This document shows positions 53,660-62,592 of a DNA stretch of 64,000 nucleotides, piece after piece. Each line of letters begins with the position of its first letter. Positions within the stretch are counted from its first letter, which is position 1. The notes below the pieces were generated by a model. It ran no database searches. It saw only the letters and a list, made by a program, of their open reading frames with translations, and was not told the DNA's origin. Both the position numbers and the translations under genes were made by a program. The DNA is from Chryseolinea sp. (GTDB lineage Bacteria; Bacteroidota; Bacteroidia; Cytophagales; Cyclobacteriaceae): contig JAICGJ010000007.1 in NCBI GenBank assembly GCA_025923195.1, positions 1 through 64,000 of the forward strand. The letters run 5' to 3'.

Positions 53660-53989
53660 GCGTAGCGGGTTCGTAATCGATTAGTTTAAAGGTAGCGGAT
53701 TTTTAATTAATTGTTGATCGTTATCGGTTATTAGTTATCCGTTATCCGTTATCCGTTATTCGTTAACCGTTAATAGTTATTAGTTAATAGTTATTAGTTA
53801 TTCCGTAATCCGTAGGGTGTGCTGATGATGAAAGTTAACTGCAAATCTCAAACCGATAATAAAAAAACAACCGACATTTGGATTACGTATATGTCAAAAA
53901 TCGAGCGCACACGCCAAGCCCACACCCACGAATAACGAATAACGAATAACGAATAACTAATAACGTTTAACGAATAACTGACACACAAC
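53660..53989. other. Spacer filled by a repeat element
   Basis: This 330-base gap separates the MsbA-like gene from the small membrane protein gene, both on the minus strand. It is taken up mainly by the paired heptamer arrays at 53719-53977. The unique part between the arms, about 53817-53928, has no open frame or hairpin that I can name. Confidence 0.6.
53719..53977. repeat. Paired inverted heptamer arrays, unit NGTTATY (largest)
   Basis: The left arm at 53719-53816 has 14 units in perfect 7-base register: twelve of the form NGTTAWN and two of the form CCGTANN. The right arm at 53929-53977 has seven units, mostly CGAATAA, in perfect register. The intervening segment is 112 bases. This is the longest and most regular of the elements, which makes chance unlikely. 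The right arm ends 12 bases before the stop of the MsbA-like gene at 53990. Confidence 0.9.
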
Positions 53990-55813
53990 CTAGAACTTCT
54001 GTATCTCAATCAGCTTCTTATATAATCCCTCGTCCTCCAGCAGTATATCGTGCCTACCGCGCTGGATGATTTGTCCCTGCTGAATGACGACAATTTCATC
54101 AGCATGCTGAATGGTGCTTAGCCGATGGGCAATTATAATTGACGTTCTGTTTTTCATCAGACTATTGAGTGCATCTTGCACTAGTCTTTCAGATTCTGAG
54201 TCCAATGCAGATGTTGCTTCATCTAAAATTAAAATAGGAGGATTTTTCAGTACCGCACGTGCAATGCTCAGGCGTTGTCGCTGACCTCCGGAAAGCTTTG
54301 ATCCACGTTCGCCAATGGTAGTAAGATATCCGTTCTCCATTTGGATGATGAATTCGTGCGCATGGGCCACCTTGGCTGCATCAATTACCGCATCCTCGCT
54401 CACGTTCTCCATTCCAAATGCGATGTTATTGAAAATCGAATCGTTAAATAAAATTGACTCTTGAGTTACTACACCCATTTGTTTTCGCAACGATTCAATG
54501 GTGCAATCTCTTAATGAGACACCGTCGATTAAAACCTCGCCCTCGGTTGGATCATAGAAACGTGGTATTAAATCCGCTAACGTTGATTTGCCACCGCCAG
54601 ACGGTCCCACCAAGGCAATGCTTTTCCCCTTTGTTATCGTTAGGTTGATATTGTTTAAAACAAATTCCTTGTCGTAGGCGAAGGACACGTTCCTGAACAC
54701 AATGTCCCTTGAAAATTCATCAATGGGCTTGGCGTTCGGTTTGTCCTTTATCAGAGGTTCCTGATCGATCACATCAAAAATTCGCTGTGCGGAAATAGTT
54801 CCCTTTTGTAAAGAAGTAATTCCATTGGAGAAACTCTTGGCCGGTTGGATCATATTAGCATAAATAGCGAGGTAAGTAATAAACACTGCCGGCTTAAGCT
54901 CTTGGTCACCTGCCAGTACCAATTGCCCACCATAATACAGTATCACAGCAACAACAATTACCCCAAGGAATTCGGAGAGGGGAGATGCCAATTCATTTTT
55001 TCTGGAAATAGAAAGATTGACTCGTCGGTGGAACGTGGTTTCATCATCAATTTTTCGCAGAATAAAATTTCGCGCGTTGAAGGCATTAATAACCCTCATA
55101 CCGCTAAACGCTTCGTCCAGGATATTCACTATACGTCCCATAGCCTCCTGGCTTAGCTTGGCCTTGCGCTTCAGTCGCCGAATGATTTCGGAAATGATGC
55201 CCCCGGTGAGCGGTAGCACTATCAGGGTAAACAACGTAAGCTTGACGGATATCATGAACAACATGATGATGAAAACGATCAGTGTAATGGGTTCTTTGAA
55301 CACCGACTTCAATCCGTTTACAACGGCCGTTTCTACTTCTGAAACATCATTGGTAAATCTTGATATCAGATCGCCTTTTCGTTGATCGTTAAAAAATCCA
55401 ATGTGCATCCGCGAAACTTTGTCGAAAATCTGAACGCGCATATTTTTAACAATGTCGACTTTCATACGCGATGCAGTCATTCGTTCCATGTAGCGGAAAA
55501 TGTTGGAAAGAAATACAAACACAACGATTGTGATGCACACGAAGAAAAGCGCGTCCACTTTACCTCGCTCTGTGATGATGCTGTTGAAATGATACTGAAA
55601 CAGCTCTATGAAGTAGTTTGTCGAGAGCGAGAACGCCGGAGCGGATCGCGCGGGTTCTGACGTGGGTTGCTCAAAAAGAACCTCAAGCATAGGCATCGTC
55701 AAACCCAGATAGATGGCATTGAAAATGACGGCTAACACCGAATACAAGAAGAATTTAGTTAACTGCGAAACAACTTTAGGAGCATAGCGCAGAATACGGA
55801 AGTAAATTTTCAT
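53990..55813 (-). CDS. MsbA-like ABC exporter
   Basis: 607 residues, one half-transporter. Six membrane helices are in the first ~340 residues. The ATPase part follows with Walker A GPSGGGKST, the signature LSGGQRQRLS, Walker B ILILDEATSALD and the H-loop IIAHRL. It forms a homodimer that exports lipid, lipid A core or peptide; MsbA is the likely type, from the N-terminal fold and waaA in the genome, but the substrate is not proven. It is three bases after the Wzi-like barrel gene on the same strand, so it may export an envelope glycan or lipid needed there. Confidence 0.93.
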   Translation of the reverse strand: MKIYFRILRYAPKVVSQLTKFFLYSVLAVIFNAIYLGLTMPMLEVLFEQPTSEPARSAPAFSLSTNYFIELFQYHFNSIITERGKVDALFFVCITIVVFVFLSNIFRYMERMTASRMKVDIVKNMRVQIFDKVSRMHIGFFNDQRKGDLISRFTNDVSEVETAVVNGLKSVFKEPITLIVFIIMLFMISVKLTLFTLIVLPLTGGIISEIIRRLKRKAKLSQEAMGRIVNILDEAFSGMRVINAFNARNFILRKIDDETTFHRRVNLSISRKNELASPLSEFLGVIVVAVILYYGGQLVLAGDQELKPAVFITYLAIYANMIQPAKSFSNGITSLQKGTISAQRIFDVIDQEPLIKDKPNAKPIDEFSRDIVFRNVSFAYDKEFVLNNINLTITKGKSIALVGPSGGGKSTLADLIPRFYDPTEGEVLIDGVSLRDCTIESLRKQMGVVTQESILFNDSIFNNIAFGMENVSEDAVIDAAKVAHAHEFIIQMENGYLTTIGERGSKLSGGQRQRLSIARAVLKNPPILILDEATSALDSESERLVQDALNSLMKNRTSIIIAHRLSTIQHADEIVVIQQGQIIQRGRHDILLEDEGLYKKLIEIQKF

Positions 55814-55816
55814 TCC

Positions 55817-57508
55817 TTAAAATTCATAAAGCCGTTTCGGAATATTCCAACGCAAAGCTAGTGAAGTTATAGTGGTGTTATTATTGTAAAAGGTCACAGG
55901 GCTTTCACTTTTCCGAACAATAATATTGGCATCAATGAATAGGTTATGCTTTAGCATCCATGATAGGGACAAGCTTCCGAAAATAATATCATTTGAGATG
56001 CCCTGACCGATCTCATTGTCATATTCCTGTTGACGCGTCTGACTGTTCTTCAAGATATCGCTGCCCCAATTAACGCCGGTAGTGTCCCTTCCTATTTGGG
56101 TTAGCACGAGTTTGCCGACAATGTTAAGTCTGGGGAGGGGCTGGTACCGAAGTATTCCCACGATTTCTGTTAGGTTAGCGCCCAATGGATGCGCCAAAGG
56201 CTGCTTATAACTTGAGTAGTTTCCATAATTTGTCGTATGGGCGTATGTATAGGGTCTGACGATATTTATTTCTCCCTGAAGGTCGAGATTTGCCAATCCA
56301 AATGCATCAACATATTTTGCGCCTCCCTGCACAGCAAACTTGTTTGCCCACCACCCGTTGCCATCCCTGACGTTGTCTAAGACGAATTCATCCAGTACAA
56401 ACTGCCCATAGAATGAGATCTTTCTGGCAGCATTCCACTTAAAATCGAAGCCTAGCAAAACATTGTCGGTACTACCATTTTGTTGCTCAATAGCTCGATA
56501 AAAAATGATTGGGTTTAAATAATCAAGTCTGAAATGGTCCGTACCAGTGGAATCATCTGCTGAGAATATGACGGCTTCAAATATGCCCAGGTTAAGTTTC
56601 TTGCCGATATTAATGCTGAGGTGGTGCAACGCGTTGAACTTATTCGGATAACCTCCCGGCGTGTCGCGAAGACCACCCAGGCTGCCTGCGACATCGGCTG
56701 TCATCTGGTTTAGCAGGAAGAGATAATTGATCTTCCATACCTTCACATTTCCCTTTACAAACCACGCAGGCGGCGAAAAATCAGAAAATATCAAGGACCG
56801 GTATCCATTTCCAATAAAAAACCGGTCGTGGCCCAACTGCAGGTTAATGTGCCTGGTTGCCTCAAATGAGACGTATCCCCGCGCCTGAAGAAAATCCACA
56901 CCCTGTCCATCCTTATATTCTTTCCAGAAGCCTTCGTGGGGTATAACAGGATATTGGCTCATTTGATCCCATACATAGGACGGAAGGACGGCCTGATTGT
57001 CCGTCAAGTAGGTGTAAAAACCCACTTTTTTGTCAACCATTCCCCGAACTTCGACTCCCCGGGTGTTTACCAGAAGTCCGTCATCTCTTCTGGAGTCATT
57101 CCCATACCCCAAATACAATACTGGGTTGATGTGCAGGTCAAATGCCTCCTCATCCACATGATACAGGTCTGATTTCTTTCTATAAAATGCCTTGAGAATT
57201 GGTTTCTTACTATCATTGGTCTCAGGCCGCGCCCACTCCCAGCTGTCATTATGAAGATATTCCAGATTGAACTGATCGGTCTTTGATGAGAACAGCTCCT
57301 GCTTCGAGAGCGTGTCAACCAAAGCAGTAATTTCCGAGCGTTTATAAGGTTTTACTGCCGTAAATAGCTGTGGGAAGACCCTACCAGCCTTGACTTCATA
57401 CCTGTCTATCCAATGGTAATAATCTTCATTCAGGGGGGCATAGTTGCTTTGAGCCAGCGCACTTAATGGCAAACTGCAAAAAATGAAGGCAAACAGTTTT
57501 CTATTCAT
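55817..57508 (-). CDS. Wzi-like outer-membrane barrel, capsule assembly type
   Basis: 563 residues with a signal peptide (MNRKLFAFIFCSLPLSALAQ). Then a barrel-like protein with many aromatic-rich strands and turn segments (NLQLGHDRFFIGNGYRSLIFSD-type, near residue 220-245), and a C-terminal strand ending in Phe (RLYEF). This is the pattern of the Wzi-like family in Bacteroidota. In enterobacteria Wzi is an outer-membrane lectin that holds capsule. No capsule export genes such as Wza are adjacent, so the role is an inference. It shares an operon with the MsbA-like exporter, 3 bases apart. Confidence 0.8.
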   Translation of the reverse strand: MNRKLFAFIFCSLPLSALAQSNYAPLNEDYYHWIDRYEVKAGRVFPQLFTAVKPYKRSEITALVDTLSKQELFSSKTDQFNLEYLHNDSWEWARPETNDSKKPILKAFYRKKSDLYHVDEEAFDLHINPVLYLGYGNDSRRDDGLLVNTRGVEVRGMVDKKVGFYTYLTDNQAVLPSYVWDQMSQYPVIPHEGFWKEYKDGQGVDFLQARGYVSFEATRHINLQLGHDRFFIGNGYRSLIFSDFSPPAWFVKGNVKVWKINYLFLLNQMTADVAGSLGGLRDTPGGYPNKFNALHHLSINIGKKLNLGIFEAVIFSADDSTGTDHFRLDYLNPIIFYRAIEQQNGSTDNVLLGFDFKWNAARKISFYGQFVLDEFVLDNVRDGNGWWANKFAVQGGAKYVDAFGLANLDLQGEINIVRPYTYAHTTNYGNYSSYKQPLAHPLGANLTEIVGILRYQPLPRLNIVGKLVLTQIGRDTTGVNWGSDILKNSQTRQQEYDNEIGQGISNDIIFGSLSLSWMLKHNLFIDANIIVRKSESPVTFYNNNTTITSLALRWNIPKRLYEF

Positions 57509-57916
57509 GGCGCCTAAATTAGTGATCGCGAAATTAGAAATTTGATTTAATTGACATCAATTATTACAGCTTACCTTGAAGGAGGAGCCGATACGACGGA
57601 CAGGGATTGGGGGCTGACAAAAAAGTATTACACTAACAATTACTGCCAAATTATTCGTATTCTACGTGATGATTCCTTCGTGTCCTGCCTCCGTGGCAAA
57701 ATAAATAAGGTGTTCAGGGCCACAGCAAAGACTCGTAGAAAACACTAAAGTGCTCCAAATAAAATTTTTGTCGAAGTAAATTACAACTCCATTTTTTAGT
57801 CACCATACACAGATTTCCTCCAGGATGTTGGCAAAAATTTAGAGAATCCGATCTTTGGATATCCCCCATTGCTCCTTATCTTTGCAGTCCTTTTAGGAAA
57901 AAACGCAGAAATCGAT
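57509..57916. other. Spacer upstream of rpmE2
   Basis: 408 bases between divergent genes. The only features seen are the rpmE2 promoter near 57854-57884 and an unrecognised 65-codon plus-strand frame at 57551-57748, which I do not support. No repeats or RNA genes were seen. Confidence 0.5.
57854..57884 (+). promoter_or_regulatory. Promoter of rpmE2
   Basis: TTTG at 57854-57857, 19 bases, then TATCTTTG at 57877-57884: a full match to the Bacteroidota promoter with correct spacing. The RNA would start near 57890 and give a leader of about 27 bases. Confidence 0.65.
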
Positions 57917-58165
57917 ATGAAAAAAGGCATTCATCCTGAGTACAGAGACGTGATTTTTTGGGATACTTCAAGCGACACAAAATTCTTAAGCCGCTCTACG
58001 TCGCATACTAAAGAGACGGCAAAATGGGAGGACGGGAAAGAGTATCCGGTCATAAAAGTGGAGGTAAGTTCAGCTTCTCATCCGTTTTTTACGGGCAAAA
58101 AGATGTTTGTGGATACTGCTGGCCGGGTCGAAAAATTCAAGAACAAATACCAGAAGAAAGCATAA
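57917..58165 (+). CDS. rpmE2: Ribosomal protein bL31, zinc-free type B
   Basis: 82 residues from ATG 57917 ([18 protein letters not shown]). It is the type B form: the CxxC zinc pair of type A is absent. [20 protein letters not shown] matches the conserved C-terminal part. It binds the 50S subunit central protuberance. In other bacteria the B form is made under zinc limitation, but in Bacteroidota it is often the only L31; no Zur site is seen here. It has its own promoter and terminator. Confidence 0.97.
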   Translation: MKKGIHPEYRDVIFWDTSSDTKFLSRSTSHTKETAKWEDGKEYPVIKVEVSSASHPFFTGKKMFVDTAGRVEKFKNKYQKKA

Positions 58166-58194
58166 TTCTTCTTCTTTTCGTGGAGAAAAGTCAG

Positions 58195-58220
58195 AGCCCC
58201 GCTTCAGCGGGGCTTTTTTA
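58195..58220 (+). terminator. Intrinsic terminator of rpmE2
   Basis: AGCCCCGC pairs with GCGGGGCT around a TTCA loop and is followed by six T. It lies 30 bases after the stop codon. Confidence 0.95.
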
Positions 58221-58287
58221 TTGTGCGCACACGCACAAATATCAATCTGAAGTCTTCTTCCTTACTATCCGCTGGCTATTTTTGGGG

Positions 58288-59475
58288 ATGAATATAGTCT
58301 TGTTTGATGACCCGACAATTCGAGTTGCCCTTTTACCCTTTACTTTCACCCGCCCCGTCTCCGCCATCCGTGTGGGCATATTAACGATAGCTGAAAAATG
58401 GGAAAAAAGATTCGGAAACGAGGTTTCCTTTAAAACTGAAGCATACCTACAGAAGAAATTTCCGCTGATTTCCGCACTTGATAATTTATTGATAAACGGG
58501 GCAGTATGTCCGGATGATTTGCTTATCGATACGTTGCGCGCGTTGCCTGAGGGCTACTATCTTGTAAAAGATGCGCTGCTGATTGCTGCACGGAATCCTG
58601 AGGACGCTATGACAGCGCAGAATACCATCGAATATCAAAACAAATTTACGCTCATCGACCGGCCTTGGAAGATTTTTCGCGAAAACGCCGACCAGCTCAA
58701 ACGGGATTTTAAACTTATTACCGCGGGAAGGAGATCGGCACCGGTCAGCGATAAATACACCGCCGTATATGGCGAGGAAAATATTTTCTTGGAAGAGGGT
58801 GTTACCGTGTTATCTGCCGTATTAAACGCAGAGAGTGGTCCCATCTATCTTGCGAAAAACAGCATCATCCAGGAGGGCGTTGTTATCCGTGGGTCTTTTG
58901 CGCTTGGCGAGCATGCCCAAATTAACATGGGAGCGAAAATCCGCGGCGACACAACGGTTGGACCATATTCAAAAGTAGGAGGGGAAGTCAGCAATTCTGT
59001 GATTTTCGGAAACAGCAATAAGGCGCATGATGGTTATTTGGGAAATTCGGTCTTGGGTGAATGGTGCAATCTTGGTGCGGGAACTAATTCCTCCAACTTG
59101 AAGAACAATTATGAACCCGTGAAGCTTTGGAGCCACGCGACGGGTGCCTATAGGAGTACGGGTCTACAGTTTTGCGGACTTATGATGGGCGACCATAGCA
59201 AGAGCGGCATCGGCACGCTTTTCAATACCGGTACCGTTGTAGATGTGTGTGCCAATATCTTTGGAGGTGGGCTGCCTCCGACTTATATACCTTCCTTCGC
59301 TTGGGGAGGTTCTGCCGGATTTTCCGTTTACAGGCTGGACAAGGCGCTGGAAACCATTAACAAAGTAATGGCGCGCAGAAACGCGGACTTTAGTGAGGAT
59401 GATAAGGAAATTCTCTTGAACGTTTTTAAGATGACCGCTGGGCTACGGGATAAACCAGATAGCCATAAGGCATAG
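58288..59475 (+). CDS. GlmU-like sugar nucleotidyltransferase/acetyltransferase
   Basis: 395 residues from ATG 58288. The N-terminal half (NIVLFDDPTIRVALLPFTFTRPVSAIRVG) is the PF13562-type nucleotidyltransferase-like domain, with a shortened nucleotide loop. The second half, from about residue 190, is a left-handed beta helix of hexapeptide repeats (EGVVIRG, NMGAKIRGDTTVG, NSVIFGNSNKAHDGYLGNSVLGEW). The pair resembles the Bacteroidota GlmU homologue that makes UDP-GlcNAc. It could supply cell-wall and LPS amino sugars. The upstream frame from 58024 runs through the rpmE2 terminator and is not used. Confidence 0.88.
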   Translation: MNIVLFDDPTIRVALLPFTFTRPVSAIRVGILTIAEKWEKRFGNEVSFKTEAYLQKKFPLISALDNLLINGAVCPDDLLIDTLRALPEGYYLVKDALLIAARNPEDAMTAQNTIEYQNKFTLIDRPWKIFRENADQLKRDFKLITAGRRSAPVSDKYTAVYGEENIFLEEGVTVLSAVLNAESGPIYLAKNSIIQEGVVIRGSFALGEHAQINMGAKIRGDTTVGPYSKVGGEVSNSVIFGNSNKAHDGYLGNSVLGEWCNLGAGTNSSNLKNNYEPVKLWSHATGAYRSTGLQFCGLMMGDHSKSGIGTLFNTGTVVDVCANIFGGGLPPTYIPSFAWGGSAGFSVYRLDKALETINKVMARRNADFSEDDKEILLNVFKMTAGLRDKPDSHKA

Positions 59476-59595
59476 GATTCAAGAAAGATTTTTTCACGCT
59501 CTAATCGGGGGTATAGGAAAAGATGCCTTACTTGTAAAGTAGGACCGCTCAAAAGGAATTAGAAAAGGAATTCAAAATTATTGGAGAGGAAAGCT

Positions 59596-60717
59596 ATGAA
59601 ATTTTCGTCCATACCTGGGCTACGGGATACAAAGAGTCTTCTGACGGAAGCTGTTAGAAACAGTCATACTGCCCATGCACAACTATTTGTCGGTGCCGAC
59701 GGCGCGCTTAATTTGCCGTTAGCACTTGCGTACGCAACGTTCCTGCACTGTCAGAATCGTGGTGAGCAAGATGCGTGCGGTGTCTGTCCTGCCTGCTCAA
59801 AGAATCTAAAATTCATCCATCCCGATACTCACTTTGTCTTTCCCCTTAGCAACATCAGAGGTGATAAAGATGAAGAAAGGTTCAAGGCGGAAATCACAAA
59901 ATCCTGGAGGTCTTTTCTGCTGGAACAACCTTATGGAAATCTGGATGATTGGACGACGTTCTATGGGGGGGAAGACAAACAAGCGCTGATCTCACGTGAA
60001 GAAAGTAGGGAAATTATAAAAACCCTTTCATTTAAACCGTTTGAAAGTCCTTATAAAGTGATGATCATTTGGCAGCCCGAATTGATGCATCCGTCGGCAG
60101 CAAATGGTATTCTGAAAATCTTGGAGGAGCCCGCCGCTCATACCTATTTTCTCCTGGTCTCAAACGCCGCTGACAGACTCCTTCCGACGATCCTTTCAAG
60201 AACCCAGATCATTTCGATTCCACTGCTGGATGATGCAGAAGTAGAGTTGCATCTGGCTGAGCAGGGAATCTCGCAGGCGAAGGCCAGGAAGATTGCTCAT
60301 TTTGCTGAAGGAAATCTCAATCTCGCATTGAAATCGGTTGATAGTCTGGAGGACGATAATGCTGCGCGATTTATTGAATGGATGCGAGCATGCTTTAGGA
60401 AGAGCTACGGAGCATTAGTAACGCAGGCTGAAAATTATCATGCGTTAGACAAACTTAGTCAGAAGAATATGTTGGCTTACGGAATGAATATCTTAAGGGA
60501 GACCTTGTTGGCTCTTTCGGGCGCGAATGCTATAAGCAGGTTACAGGGTGAGGAACTTAAGTTTGTTCAGGATTTCAGCAAGATAATGAATGTTGAAAAG
60601 ATCGATAAGTCATTTGTACTGATGAATGATGCCAGTTATCACATGGAGCGGAATGGAAGTTCCAAAATGATTTTTCTGGATCTCTCGCTGAAACTTACAA
60701 AAATCATTAATCCATGA
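59596..60717 (+). CDS. holB: DNA polymerase III delta' subunit
   Basis: 373 residues from ATG 59596, with GGAGAGGA ten bases before it. The clamp-loader fold begins IPGLRDTKSLLTEAV with a degenerate Walker A (GADGALNLPLALAYA, lacking GKT), as usual for delta'. Four Cys that bind zinc are visible in CQNRGEQDACGVCPACSK. The sensor-1 SRTQ motif is in ILSRTQIISIP. It is part of the clamp loader that places the beta clamp on DNA. It overlaps hemC by four bases and is co-transcribed. Confidence 0.95.
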   Translation: MKFSSIPGLRDTKSLLTEAVRNSHTAHAQLFVGADGALNLPLALAYATFLHCQNRGEQDACGVCPACSKNLKFIHPDTHFVFPLSNIRGDKDEERFKAEITKSWRSFLLEQPYGNLDDWTTFYGGEDKQALISREESREIIKTLSFKPFESPYKVMIIWQPELMHPSAANGILKILEEPAAHTYFLLVSNAADRLLPTILSRTQIISIPLLDDAEVELHLAEQGISQAKARKIAHFAEGNLNLALKSVDSLEDDNAARFIEWMRACFRKSYGALVTQAENYHALDKLSQKNMLAYGMNILRETLLALSGANAISRLQGEELKFVQDFSKIMNVEKIDKSFVLMNDASYHMERNGSSKMIFLDLSLKLTKIINP

Positions 60718-61646
60718 AGAAAGTTTTCCGCATTGGAACCCGAGGCAGCAAACTTGCGCTATGGCAGGCCGAACATGTAGCAAGCCTGATCAGGCCTTCT
60801 GGATATGACACTGTCATAGTTCCAATAGATACGCGTGGCGATAAAATTCTAAATGTCAGCATCGCAAAAATTGGGAGCAAGGGGGTATTTACGGAAGAGA
60901 TCGAGCAACAACTCCTTGATGGATCGATTGACATTGCCGTACATAGCGCAAAGGACCTTTCTTCAGAACTTCATGACGAGCTTGAACTGGCGGCGTTTAC
61001 AGAAAGGGAACATGCCAATGATGTACTCATTAGTACAAATAAGGATACCAATTTGAGACAGCCGCAATTACGCGTAGGAACTTCATCCACACGAAGAGTT
61101 GCATTCCTCAAGCATTTCTATCCTGCCATTGCACCAGTCAACGTGCGGGGAAACCTGCAAACGCGACTGAGTAAGATGCAAGCTGGGGAGTGTGATGCGC
61201 TCCTGCTAGCTTACGCCGGCGTACACCGCATGGGTTACGACAATCTGATTGTGGAAAAAATTGAGACTAGCTACTTTGTTCCATCCGTAGGGCAGGGAAG
61301 CATTGCAATCGAATGTCACAAAAAATTAAGCTTTAGCAAGAAAGAAATTATTGAGCGGTGGGTTAACCATCAGGAAACCGAAGCATGTATTCGGGCCGAA
61401 CGGTCCTTCTTAAAAACAATGAAAGGTGGCTGCAGTATCCCCGTTTTCGGATATGCGCATTTGGAAGGGTCACTTGTCACACTGAAGGGAGGTATAATTT
61501 CATTAGACGGCCAAAAAGTAATTAAAGCAAAACGAAGCGCTGCGGTAGAAAACGTCAAAGAGTTAGGCGAAGCTGTTGCGTATGAAGTACTTAATAACGG
61601 AGGTGCCGAGATTCTGAAAAACATCAGGACTCACGTTGCAGTCTAA
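60714..61646 (+). CDS. hemC: Porphobilinogen deaminase (hydroxymethylbilane synthase)
   Basis: 310 residues. The start is IGTRGSKLALWQAEHV; the catalytic Asp is in the segment DIAVHSAKDL, the substrate Arg residues are in GTSSTRRVAFL and VRGNLQTRL, and the dipyrromethane cofactor Cys240 is in KGGCSIPV. It links four porphobilinogens into hydroxymethylbilane for haem. hemA is at 23724 on the other strand, so the haem genes are not clustered. It starts inside the holB stop codon region. Confidence 0.97.
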   Translation: MKKVFRIGTRGSKLALWQAEHVASLIRPSGYDTVIVPIDTRGDKILNVSIAKIGSKGVFTEEIEQQLLDGSIDIAVHSAKDLSSELHDELELAAFTEREHANDVLISTNKDTNLRQPQLRVGTSSTRRVAFLKHFYPAIAPVNVRGNLQTRLSKMQAGECDALLLAYAGVHRMGYDNLIVEKIETSYFVPSVGQGSIAIECHKKLSFSKKEIIERWVNHQETEACIRAERSFLKTMKGGCSIPVFGYAHLEGSLVTLKGGIISLDGQKVIKAKRSAAVENVKELGEAVAYEVLNNGGAEILKNIRTHVAV

Positions 61647-61711
61647 ATTTCTATTCGGTTTGTTCATGAGGAGATGGTAGATTATTATCTTCGCACCGTT
61701 AATCATACATC

Positions 61712-62569
61712 ATGATAAAAATTTTAGTATTACTAGGTGTCTGCCTAATTATCTTCGCGGGGTGTGCGCAAAACTCAGATCATGTCATTACCATCAAAAC
61801 TAGCTACGGCGACATGGTTGCGATTTTGTATGATGAGACTCCGAAACACAAGGAAAATTTCATAAAGTTGGCAGAGGAGCATTTCTTCGATAGCACTTTG
61901 TTCCACCGGGTTATTGAAGGATTTATGATTCAAGGCGGGGATCCCGATTCGAAAAAGGCCAAGCCCGGCGATCCGCTCGGCAGAGGCGGACCGGGATATA
62001 CAGTGGATGCAGAGTTCAATCCGAAATTCTTTCATGAGAAAGGCGCGCTGTCTGCGGCACGTCTTGGTGATGCGCAAAATCCAACAAAAGCGTCAAGCGG
62101 GAGCCAGTTTTATATTGTGCAAGGCACGAAGATGACAGAGGAGGAATTAAAAACTGATTTAATGAAACTGAACCAGGGAATGCAGCAATTCTTTCAGAAT
62201 CCCGACAACCGCCCTGCTTACGATTCAATGTCAGCGTTATACAATTCGGGTAATATTAAAGGATACCAGGAATACATGATGGCATTAAAGCCGCGGGTGG
62301 AAAAAGCAACGGGAATCAGTGCTGCAAAAACTGTGGCACCTGAAATACTGCAGGCCTACACAACTGTGGGTGGAGCTCCCAGCCTAGATGGTGCGTACAC
62401 TGTTTTTGGAAAGGTAATTAGCGGATTGGATGTCGTTGATAAAATTGCGCGAGTACCTAAAGGACCAGGTGACCGCCCGTTGGAAGACATCCGAATGACA
62501 ATAACCGTTGAAAAAATGCCGAAGAACAAAATCAAAGAGCTCTACGGTTTTACGTACCCAGGACAATAA
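61712..62569 (+). CDS. Cyclophilin-type prolyl isomerase lipoprotein
   Basis: 285 residues. The signal peptide ends in the lipobox FAGC, so it is a periplasmic lipoprotein. The cyclophilin core shows FHRVIEGFMIQGGD, RGGPGYTVDAEF and GSQFYIVQG. An insertion of about 65-70 residues (from KMTEEELKT to QAYTTVG) separates the last core strands before DGAYTVFGKVISG. It catalyses cis-trans isomerisation of Xaa-Pro bonds, helping envelope proteins fold. A weak promoter-like TATCTTCG lies at 61686. It is followed by the RmlD-like gene 24 bases later. Confidence 0.94.
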   Translation: MIKILVLLGVCLIIFAGCAQNSDHVITIKTSYGDMVAILYDETPKHKENFIKLAEEHFFDSTLFHRVIEGFMIQGGDPDSKKAKPGDPLGRGGPGYTVDAEFNPKFFHEKGALSAARLGDAQNPTKASSGSQFYIVQGTKMTEEELKTDLMKLNQGMQQFFQNPDNRPAYDSMSALYNSGNIKGYQEYMMALKPRVEKATGISAAKTVAPEILQAYTTVGGAPSLDGAYTVFGKVISGLDVVDKIARVPKGPGDRPLEDIRMTITVEKMPKNKIKELYGFTYPGQ

Positions 62570-62592
62570 CACTAACCATTTAAAGCAATTTG

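Noticed and set aside
53719-53977. CRISPR array
   Set aside because: The units are 7 bases in direct tandem without spacers, and no cas genes are present; this is a simple tandem repeat pair.
57551-57748. 65-codon plus-strand frame upstream of rpmE2
   Set aside because: No family pattern, no promoter or ribosome-binding site, and it lies in a spacer between divergent genes.
58024-58287. In-frame extension upstream of the sugar nucleotidyltransferase
   Set aside because: It would start inside rpmE2 in another frame and run through the rpmE2 terminator; family similarity begins at ATG 58288.
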